From an uncultured Verrucomicrobiota bacterium (GTDB lineage Bacteria; Verrucomicrobiota; Verrucomicrobiia; Limisphaerales; UBA9464), in contig CAIVQB010000094.1 of the NCBI GenBank assembly GCA_903907925.1, positions 1 through 50,169 of the forward strand: 50,169 nt of DNA. The letters are read 5' to 3'. Of the stretch, positions 26,042 to 33,800 are shown in pieces. Under the pieces are notes generated by a model. That model made no database searches and was not told where the DNA came from. It saw only the letters and a list, made by a program, of their open reading frames with translations. Each line of letters begins with the position of its first letter. The stretch's first letter is position 1. The position numbers and the translations under genes were made by a program.

Positions 26042-27163
26042 TTATTCCTCAAGGACACCTGAACTGGGACGGCCTTCCTGGGCGTTCGCGTTCTTGGGCA
26101 GGGCGGCGAGGAAGGCGCGCAATTGGCGGCGTTGCACCAGATGCAGGGTCATTCCTCCGAATCCGCCGCCGGTGAGCCGGCCGCCGAGCCAACCGGGGAG
26201 CGGGCGGGCCCGTTCAATCCAAGCGTCCAATTCGGGACAACTGTTTCGCAGGTGGTCGCGGGAACTGCGGTGACTGTCGGTGAACAACTCGCCGAGTCGC
26301 CGAAAATCCGCGGCGCGAACCGCGCGGACCGAAGAGCGTACCCGTTGGTTTTCCTCGAGGATGTGAGTCGCGACGGCGCGTTGGGCTGCGGTGAGACGAT
26401 GGTTTTCGCGCCGCAATGAGCCGGCGCGCAATTCCCGAAGAGTGGCAACACCCAAACTCTTGGCGGCCGCTTCGCAGTCGGAACGGATCCGATTGTACCC
26501 GCCGGCGGTCAACCGGTGCCGCACGCCCGAATCCACCAGAACGAGTGCAAGAGTGTCGGGCCATCGAACGTTCCGGACGACGAGGGATCTGCAATCGATG
26601 TGAACGGCGTGACCCTCCCGGGCATGCAACACGGTGAGGTAATCGAGCAAACCGCAGTGAACGCCGAGCCGGTGTTCCGCCCGCTGACAGAGTTGCGCAA
26701 CGTTCAATCGTTCCGCCACGGTGCGGTGGGAAAGTCGGCCCAGCGTCAACGCGGCAGCCACCAGCAGTGCGGCGGAGCTGCTCAATCCGCTCCCCGGCGG
26801 AATCGTGCTGTCGATGGCGGCGTCAAATCCGGTGATCGGAATTCCAGCAGCCCGCAGTTCCCGGCATACCGCCACGACGTAGCCCGCCCAATGGCCCGGA
26901 TCGAGACGAACGGTTCGCAGGGAATGGAGTTCGATCGGTTCTGACGGAAATGCAGACGAAATCAGCCGGATGTGCTGATCCGGTCGGGCAGCCACGACGC
27001 AGGTGAGGGAGGGTTCGATCGCGGCGGCCAGGACGAGGCCGGCGTTGTAATCGGTATGATTCCCGAGCAGTTCCACGCGGCCCGGCACCCGCACCCAACG
27101 CTCTGGAGTCCGGCCAAATGAGGTGCGGAACAGCTCCACCGCCGTTTCGTGCGGCGAGCGCAT
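26042..27163 (-). CDS. galK: Galactokinase-like GHMP kinase
   Basis: 373 residues, the galactokinase length. GHMP motifs: GRVELLGNHTDYNAGLVLAA (motif 1, near residues 28-47), PPGSGLSSSAAL (ATP loop, near 125) and LTGGGFGGMTLHLV (motif 3, near the end). In characterised galactokinases motif 1 is GRVNLIGEHTDYN, with the Glu contacting the sugar; here Asn replaces it, so the substrate may not be galactose. It starts 3 bp after the stop of the pterin dehydratase gene. No galT or galM is present; a nucleotide-sugar epimerase lies further upstream on the same strand. Confidence 0.82.
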   Translation of the reverse strand: MRSPHETAVELFRTSFGRTPERWVRVPGRVELLGNHTDYNAGLVLAAAIEPSLTCVVAARPDQHIRLISSAFPSEPIELHSLRTVRLDPGHWAGYVVAVCRELRAAGIPITGFDAAIDSTIPPGSGLSSSAALLVAAALTLGRLSHRTVAERLNVAQLCQRAEHRLGVHCGLLDYLTVLHAREGHAVHIDCRSLVVRNVRWPDTLALVLVDSGVRHRLTAGGYNRIRSDCEAAAKSLGVATLRELRAGSLRRENHRLTAAQRAVATHILEENQRVRSSVRAVRAADFRRLGELFTDSHRSSRDHLRNSCPELDAWIERARPLPGWLGGRLTGGGFGGMTLHLVQRRQLRAFLAALPKNANAQEGRPSSGVLEE

Positions 27164-27166
27164 GCC

Positions 27167-27460
27167 TTAGCGTTGGCCGGTCGTCGCGAGCCGGTCGCAA
27201 CGCGCGGCGAGTTCTACATCCTTGAGCGTGAGTCCGCCGGCGTCATGGGTAGTCAGGGCTAGACGGACGCGGTTCCATCGAATGTCGATGTCCGGATGAT
27301 GAGCGGCCGCCTCCGCCGCCCGGCCGACGGCATTCACGAAACGGAGTGCCGCCGCAAAGTCGACGAAGGTGAACGTCCGCCGGATCACGGCACCGCGTCG
27401 GGTCCAGTCCGGAATCTGGGCGCGGAGGATTTGAAAGCGGGCGGGGGTGAGCGGTTTCAT
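27167..27460 (-). CDS. 4a-hydroxytetrahydrobiopterin dehydratase (pterin carbinolamine dehydratase)
   Basis: 97 residues from ATG 27460 (MKPLTPARFQ); the frame extends 24 codons upstream without resemblance. The signature AAHHPDIDIRWNRVRLALTT, then HDAGGLTLKDVELA, is the DCoH/PhhB active-site region. It dehydrates 4a-hydroxy-tetrahydropterin formed by aromatic amino acid hydroxylases; none of these is in this window. It probably shares a transcript with the galactokinase gene downstream. Confidence 0.9.
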   Translation of the reverse strand: MKPLTPARFQILRAQIPDWTRRGAVIRRTFTFVDFAAALRFVNAVGRAAEAAAHHPDIDIRWNRVRLALTTHDAGGLTLKDVELAARCDRLATTGQR

Positions 27461-27553
27461 GGGGAGGGCAGCGGTGGATCGACCCAAGCTCGGCGTCCCG
27501 GCCGACCCGCAGGAGTCGAGTATCACAACCACAGCGTACGAGTTAGAGCATGG

Positions 27554-27922
27554 TTAATGTATCGTCCACACAACATTCGACTGACTCCACGAACAAACCA
27601 CGACGATGCCGTTGCTGAACCTGACTGTGAACTTGTGTAGCTCCGGCCAAGTAATGGTCGCCGCCGTAATAGGGTTGCTGCCCTCATAAAACTCGTAGCT
27701 TGAAACAGGTAAGTCGCGACTAGGCCGTCCCTCTTCGCTCAACTCAGTGCTGAAGCGCCCCGAGAATTGCCTCACCGTGACCCTATGAGTAAAACCGTCA
27801 CCGTCCTTCTTCTGTGACCGCGCAACAATCTTCCCGTGCGGCTCGGAAAGCGAAACGTTTCCCCAAATAGCTGCCACCAGAACAATGCTGCCAACGACGA
27901 TGCTGATATGTTTCGTAGACAT
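27554..27922 (-). CDS. Small exported or membrane-anchored protein of unknown function
   Basis: 122 residues. An N-terminal hydrophobic helix (ISIVVGSIVLVAAIWGNVSL) acts as signal or anchor; the rest is a soluble, beta-rich region without cysteine pairs or known motifs. The base composition is visibly more AT-rich than its neighbours, including the 90 bp before the pterin dehydratase gene, which suggests foreign origin. It sits 12 bp after the epimerase stop on the same strand. No family recognised; it could also be a chance frame, but the signal-like N-terminus argues for a gene. Confidence 0.55.
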   Translation of the reverse strand: MSTKHISIVVGSIVLVAAIWGNVSLSEPHGKIVARSQKKDGDGFTHRVTVRQFSGRFSTELSEEGRPSRDLPVSSYEFYEGSNPITAATITWPELHKFTVRFSNGIVVVCSWSQSNVVWTIH

Positions 27923-27934
27923 GCGTGAGTGCGC

Positions 27935-28891
27935 CTAACAGGAACTCTGAGCAGCGGTGCGATACCAATCCAGCGTCAGTCTCAGACCGGTTTCCCAATC
28001 GGTGGCGGGTGCGTATCCGAGGGCTTCTTTTGCCGCCTGAATGTCGGCTCGGGAATGTTTCACGTCGCCGATTCGCGGCGGTTCGAAGCGAGGTGTGAGC
28101 TTCAGCCCGGTCAACGCGTTGAGATCGGCGACCAACTGCAGGAGGTCGATGCTTCGTCCGCAGGCGATGTTGAACACGCGGCCGGCCACGCGCGCTTCCG
28201 GAGCGTCCAGGGTCAGGAGATTTCCGGCGACAACGTTGCTGATGTAAGTGAAATCCCGCGATTGGCGCCCGTCGCCGTGGATGACCGGAGCAGTACCGGC
28301 GAGGAACCCGGCGCAGAACTTGGCGATCACTCCGGAATACGGCGAATCAAACGCCTGCCGGGGTCCAAAGACATTGAAGTAACGCAGGCTCACTGCGGGG
28401 AATCCGTACAGCCGGTGAAACAACTGGCCGTAGCGTTCGGCGGCGTATTTCTGAAGGGCGTAGGGTGACAGCGGTTGCGGCGGCAGTTCCTCGTGTTTCG
28501 ACGGCGCATCGCTGTCGCCGTAGATCGACGACGAAGAGGCAAACACAAACCGGCGAACCCCGGCGTCGCGCGAGGCGATCAGGAGACGCAGGGTGGCGTC
28601 GAGATTCTGGGTGTTCGATTCGAGTGGATCGGCCACCGACCGGGGAACACTAGGAAGCGCGGCATGATGCAGGACGCAGTCCGTGCCGGGCAGCAATTGC
28701 CCTAGCAGGATTGGATTTCCGGCGTCGCCTTCGACCACTTCCACGCCGCCGCCGGATCGGATCCATTCCAAGTTCCTGCGCTGGGCGTTGGCCGCGGAGT
28801 CGAGGACGATCACGCGGGCCCCGCGGGCTGCGAGGGCTTCGGCGAGATGTGACCCGATGAATCCGGCACCGCCGGTGACGAGGGCCTTCAT
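27935..28891 (-). CDS. NAD-dependent nucleotide-sugar epimerase, UDP-HexNAc 4-epimerase type
   Basis: 318 residues from ATG 28891; the frame is open far upstream but that part is antisense to the dehydrogenase. Rossmann motif VTGGAGFIGSHLAEAL at the start, catalytic Ser in FASSSSIYGD, YxxxK in SPYALQKYAAE, and RYFNVFGPRQ. The GPRQ...YSGVIAKF pattern is that of WbpP/WbgU/TviC-like epimerases acting on UDP-GlcNAc or its uronate. Its start overlaps the dehydrogenase stop by four bases (ATGA), so together they most likely make UDP-N-acetyl-galactosaminuronic acid for a surface polysaccharide. The exact sugar is inference. Confidence 0.87.
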   Translation of the reverse strand: MKALVTGGAGFIGSHLAEALAARGARVIVLDSAANAQRRNLEWIRSGGGVEVVEGDAGNPILLGQLLPGTDCVLHHAALPSVPRSVADPLESNTQNLDATLRLLIASRDAGVRRFVFASSSSIYGDSDAPSKHEELPPQPLSPYALQKYAAERYGQLFHRLYGFPAVSLRYFNVFGPRQAFDSPYSGVIAKFCAGFLAGTAPVIHGDGRQSRDFTYISNVVAGNLLTLDAPEARVAGRVFNIACGRSIDLLQLVADLNALTGLKLTPRFEPPRIGDVKHSRADIQAAKEALGYAPATDWETGLRLTLDWYRTAAQSSC

Positions 28892-30198
28892 GCTTTGAAA
28901 TACAAATGGGCGGGCACGGGAATGCCGGCGAAGGCGTTGCGGGTGTCTATGATAAGCGCGGCCGATTGGGCGACCAGCGGATAGTCGACGGCACCGTGCC
29001 GGGTAACCACGAGGACTGCGTCGAATCCTTCGATGACTTCGGCGGTGAGCTCGACGCTCGCCCGGCCCGCGAAGTGGCGATGTTCCCGCGACGGACGCAC
29101 CAGCGGAATGTGAGGATCGTGGTATTCGACGCTGGCATCGGCCTCCTCCAGCAGGCGCCAGAGGACGTATCCGGGACTCTCGCGATCGTCGTCGACGTCC
29201 GGCTTGTAGGCGAGGCCCAGCAGCAGGATCCGGGATCCAGTGAGCGTCTTGCCGCGGGTCGCCAGCGCGGCGCGGACTTGGTTCACTACGTATTGCGGCA
29301 TGGCGGTGTTGATTTCGCCGGCCAGTTGGATGAACCGCGTTTCCTGGCCGAATTCCCGCGCCTTCCAGGTGAGATAAAACGGATCGATGGGAATGCAGTG
29401 ACCACCGAGACCGGGTCCCGGATAAAACGGCATGAACCCGAACGGCTTGGTGGCAGCGGCGGCGATCACCTCCCAGATGTCGATGCCCATCGATGCGTAC
29501 ACGACCTTCAATTCGTTCACCATGGCAATGTTCACCGCGCGGAAAATGTTCTCCGTCAGTTTCACCGCCTCCGCCACCCGGCAATCCGCCACCGGCACCA
29601 GCGTTTTCACCACGCGACCGTAGAGCGCGAGCGCCCGATCGCGGCAGGCGGGAGTGTAGCCGCCGACCACCTTGGGAATGCGGGCCACATCCGAAGCCGG
29701 ATTTCCGGGATCTTCACGCTCCGGCGAATAGGCGAGATGGAAATCCACTCCTGCCTCCAACCCTGAACCCTTTTCCAGGACACATCGCAGGTCGCCGTCG
29801 GTGGTGCCCGGATAGGTCGTGGATTCGAGCACCACCAGGATTCCCGGATGCAGGTGCGGCGCGAGGGCGGTCCCGGTATTGAGGACGTGGCTGAGATCGG
29901 GTTCGCGATCGGATTCGGCCGAACCCTTGAGCGGCGTCGGCACGCAGATCAACACCGCCTGGCATTCGCGGATCCTGCTGAAATCGGCGGAGGCTTCCAG
30001 ATTGCCAGAGTTTACGGCTCGTGCGACCCGTTCAGTTGGCAGGTGAAGAATATACGATTCACCGCGGTTCAACCGTTCGATCTTGGCGGGATCGAGATCC
30101 AGCCCGATGACCTTCAATCCGGCATCGGCGAAATGCAGCGCCAACGGCAACCCGACGTAACCGAGCCCGACGATTGCGATGGGCAGATCGGCGTTCAT
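28888..30198 (-). CDS. UDP-N-acetylhexosamine 6-dehydrogenase (WbpA/WbpO/TviB type)
   Basis: 436 residues from ATG 30198 (MNADLPIAIVGLGYVGLPLA); the frame upstream crosses dispersed repeats and is ignored. The NAD-binding GLGYVGLP, ICVPTPL and the catalytic-Cys motif GLGGHCIPIDPFYL are present. The GGHCIP form with IDP belongs to UDP-GlcNAc/ManNAc dehydrogenases and not to UDP-glucose dehydrogenase. It oxidises the C6 hydroxyl to a carboxylate in two NAD-dependent steps. First gene of the two-gene unit with the epimerase; glycosyltransferases and export genes are not in the window. Confidence 0.92.
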   Translation of the reverse strand: MNADLPIAIVGLGYVGLPLALHFADAGLKVIGLDLDPAKIERLNRGESYILHLPTERVARAVNSGNLEASADFSRIRECQAVLICVPTPLKGSAESDREPDLSHVLNTGTALAPHLHPGILVVLESTTYPGTTDGDLRCVLEKGSGLEAGVDFHLAYSPEREDPGNPASDVARIPKVVGGYTPACRDRALALYGRVVKTLVPVADCRVAEAVKLTENIFRAVNIAMVNELKVVYASMGIDIWEVIAAAATKPFGFMPFYPGPGLGGHCIPIDPFYLTWKAREFGQETRFIQLAGEINTAMPQYVVNQVRAALATRGKTLTGSRILLLGLAYKPDVDDDRESPGYVLWRLLEEADASVEYHDPHIPLVRPSREHRHFAGRASVELTAEVIEGFDAVLVVTRHGAVDYPLVAQSAALIIDTRNAFAGIPVPAHLYFKA

Positions 30199-30405
30199 GG
30201 GCGGACCGGCAGGGGAATGCGGTTCATGGCAGGGGGTGAAGATGAAGGCTCGGCCCCTCCGGCGACAATCCTTGGTTGGATGGATTTGGGAGGAAGTTGA
30301 AGGGTTGAAGAGTTGAAGAGGGGCAAACTTGCGCCGTAACCGGCTGGCAAGCCACGATCGCAATCTGTCCCTCTTCCAGGGGCCGGCACCCGGTCTTCTT
30401 TGAGA

Positions 30406-30488
30406 GCCAAAGGCCCGCCCTATTCCAGCCTGGGGCAGCGCCCCAGGATACCAATCCCGCGGATCTCCGAGGGCTGAAGGCCCGCAAC
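30406..30488 (-). repeat. Dispersed intergenic repeat, copy 3
   Basis: On the minus strand: GCGGGCCTTCAGCCCTCGG, then CCTGGGGCGCTGCCCCAGGC, TGGAATAGGGCGGGCCTTTG. Compared with copy 1 it carries the extra GGGCCTTCAGCCC box in front, shared with copy 4. Confidence 0.75.
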
Positions 30489-30556
30489 AATCCCGGTTTA
30501 AGATCCACCGCCCCATGACCGAATCTCAAAATTCTGGCGACTGCGACCGAAACGAT

Positions 30557-30645
30557 GGAGCGGGCCTTCAGCCCTTTTGGTTCGAGGTTTGATCGAATCC
30601 TGGGGCGATGCCCCAGGCTGGTATGTGATCGCGCCGTTGGCGCTG
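30557..30645 (+). repeat. Dispersed intergenic repeat, copy 4
   Basis: On the plus strand: GGAGCGGGCCTTCAGCCC, then CCTGGGGCGATGCCCCAGGC, TGGTATGTGATCGCGCCGTT. It faces away from copy 3. The last box (CGCCGTTGGCGC) diverges from the GCGGGCCTTTGGC of the other copies. Confidence 0.75.
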
Positions 30646-30806
30646 GGGAAGGTCGTTTTTCATCCTCGTGGGCGCGGGTCTTGCCTCTTCAACGCTTCAA
30701 CAATTCTCTCCCCCTCAGAAATCACCGCCGGCCACGTTGACCCTCCTGATGGCTTGCGTCCCGCGCGGGACCTGCCTGACTTCAGAAGTCGCAGCCGCTC
30801 CCTTTC

Positions 30807-33800
30807 ATGAAATCCTGGTTTTCGGTCGGTTCGTTCCTTGTCGCCCTGTCCGTTGTCCTGCGATTGACGGCGGCGGAATCCCCGCGTCCGTGGGATGATG
30901 CCGAGCGGTCGCACGTTCAAGGCGCCTACTCGCTCGCCGGGGCGGCGTATGCGCGGATTCCCACCAACGGGCTCCCGATCGCGGACAGGCGGTGGATTGC
31001 CTTCCGGATCGCCGACGATGCCTGGCGCGCGGCGGTGAGCGGGCCGGATGCCGAGGCGGTGAACACGGCGTTGAGATCCCTCGATGCCCTGGCGCCGCAG
31101 GACGCAGTGGTGGCGGATCAGGACACCGTTTGGGCCGAGGTCCAGGAATCCATCGGAGACCTTCACACTCGTCGTGGCGATTCGCGGGAATGGGTCGGAT
31201 CCCGCTATACCCGGGCGCTCGATTGGTGGGCGGGGCGCAGTGACTTGGAAACGGCCCGGGCGCGGTACTTGGCGGTGGTGTGGAAATGGCATTCGCCCCC
31301 GCATTTCGGGCGCGGATTCCAAGGGTATTCCGGCGACATTCCGCTCCGCATTCTGGACAACGCAGTCGCCATCGCGCGGAGTCCGAAGGACGTCGCCCGC
31401 GCGCATAGAATGCGGGCGTTGGCGGTGCTGGCCACCGGCGACGCCGATCGACAGTTGAGCCAGGTGGAGGAGGATTTTAAGGCGTCGCTGGCGTCGGGCC
31501 GTTCGACCGACGACTACGACGAGACGTTGATCCGGTATGCCGAATGGCTGGCGTCGTCGGGCCGGATCCGATTGCTTCCGGACGGGCATTGGGTCCGGGA
31601 ACCGGATTTCGTTCGGGCGCTCGAGTTCTATCGGCGGTTTCTCGCGGAGTTCAAGAAAGGTGAATCCCGGCACTGGGAGCAGGCGCGGACACAGGTCAAC
31701 GAGATTACTCAGGTGTCGCTATCGCTGTCGGTGCCCGGGGTGTTTCTTCCTGGTTCGGAAATTCAGATCACCGCGGGCTGGCGCAACACCGATTCGATCC
31801 GTTTTTCCATCGTTCCGGTCGACTTGACCCAGGATCTGCGGTTCGACGATCCGCGCGCCAATCTAAACGGGTGGCAACGATTTCTGAAGGTCGACGGTCG
31901 AAAGCCTCTTCGCGAATGGACCCTCGCCACCAGCGCGGCCGGCGACCATTTGCCGGCGGAACGCCTGCTCACCCTTACCAATCGGCTTCCCGCCGGGGCC
32001 TATCTGGTGGAAGCGCGCGCTGGTTCAGAGACGACGCGCGAAGTGGTCCTGGTGTCGGACGCCACCCTGGTCCTCAAGTCAATCGGCCGAAAAACGCTGG
32101 CCTGGATGGTCGATGCCTCCACCGGCAGGCCGTTGCCGGGGACAACGATCCGGCAATGGATCCATACCTATCCGAATGGCAATCAACCGGGGCGATGGGA
32201 CGTTCGTGATCGAATGGCGGATTCCGATGGTGTGGCCGTGCTGGAATCCGACGCCGGCGCTGGCGTCGAGCAATGGGTCGCGGCGCACACCGGTGTCCGT
32301 CAGGCCTTCGCCTTAACCTGGCTGGACACCTCAGCCACCGCCGCCGAGGTGTGGAAAATCCATGCCTTCACCGATCGGCCCGCCTATCGCCCCGGGGAAG
32401 GAGTGCACTGGAAGTTGACCGCACGTCGGCGTGCCGAAGGCGAGTGGACAACGCCGGCGGGACGCACCCTGTGGTTTGAGATCACCGATCCGCGCGGGTC
32501 GCGGTTCACCAACGGTTCGGTCCAGCTCAACGCATTTGGATCGGCGTCTGGATCGTTCATCCCTTCCAGCACGGTGCCGCTCGGTGAATATCGCGCGGTG
32601 TTTCGCGAATCGGATGAACGCGGCCAGGTGCTGGGGAGCGCGACCTTGTTTCGTCTGGAGGAATACAAACTGCCGGAATTCGAGGTCAAAATTGAGGTGC
32701 CCGAGGAAGACATCGTGGGGGGCGGTCGACGTCGGAAAATGTATCGACCCGGCGAACGAATGGAGGTTGCCGTGCAGGCCGATTACTACTTCGGAGGGCC
32801 GGTCGCTGACGCGCAGGTCGAGGTGCTGATTCGCCAGTCGCCGTTTCACTGGGAGATTCCCCAGGAACACGAGCATCCCTGGTTGCAGACCGCGGAGGCG
32901 GGTTCTGGTGGTGGATTCGGAATCAATCGGGGTCGACGTTGGATGGGACCGGGTGCGCCGTCGGTGGAGGTCAAGCGGGAGACGGTGAAGACGGATTCCC
33001 GTGGGCGCGCCACGGTATCGGTCGAGACGGACGCGGCGCAGGGAGATGTGGCGATTGAAATCGAGGCCCGAGTGGTCGATGCGTCCCGGCGTGAAGTCAC
33101 CGGCACGGGCACGGTTCGAGCCACCCGTGAAGGATACGCCGTTGAACTGCGCCCCGCCGTTCGACTTCCCCGTCCGGGCGACACCGTTCGGATTGCGGTG
33201 CGTTCGATCGATCCCAACGGACAACCGGTGAAGACCACGGGACGGATCCGGGTGACCCGCGACACCTGGTGGGAGGTTTGGCTCGACAGTCTCGGCAACG
33301 AAATCGAAGGGCGGGCCTTGAAGGCGGCCCGGGAAAACTCACCGGTCTGGCCACCCCGCCCGGGTCCCGGCATGAAGGAATGGCGCCTGAAATCATCGGG
33401 ATATCGCAGCGAGGACATTCGCACGGTCGAGGTGGCATTGGATGCCGCGGGCAGGGGCGAATGGACCTTTCAACCGGATCGCGAAGGATTCTATCGCCTG
33501 AGTTGGGACAGCCCGGATCGACCGGATCCGCGGATCCCGAACTGGACACCGCGGGTTCGCGCGGAAGCCATGGTCTGGGTGTCGACACGAACCTCCTCCG
33601 ACCTTTCGTATCGTCAGGGCGGGCTGGAGCTGATCGTGGACAAGGATTCCGTCAATCCGGGCGGAGTGTTGCCGGTTCTGGTGGTCGGCCCACAACCCGA
33701 CCGGTGGGTGCTGTTGAGCGTGGCGACGGATCAGTTGGAGAGTTACCGCTTGGTTCATCTTTCCGGAACCACCGCCCGGGTGGAGATTCCGATCACCGAG

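Larger units (their letters stand above)
30304..30701. repeat. ~400-bp composite imperfect palindrome of dispersed repeats
   Basis: Outer arms GTTGAAGAGTTGAAGAGG (left) and its near-complement CCTCTTCAACGCTTCAAC (right) enclose two inward-facing copies of the dispersed repeat (30406-30488 minus, 30557-30645 plus). The two copies are separated by ~70 bp. The structure fills most of the gap between the divergent dehydrogenase and alpha-2-macroglobulin genes. No ORF of note. Confidence 0.7.

Noticed and set aside
28891-29584. Extra 231-codon N-terminal extension of the epimerase
   Set aside because: The Rossmann motif begins right after ATG 28891 and the ATGA overlap fixes the start; the extension is antisense to the dehydrogenase.
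30199-30516. N-terminal extension of the dehydrogenase
   Set aside because: It lies in the dispersed repeat and lacks resemblance; the family begins at IAIVGLGYVGLP a few residues after ATG 30198.
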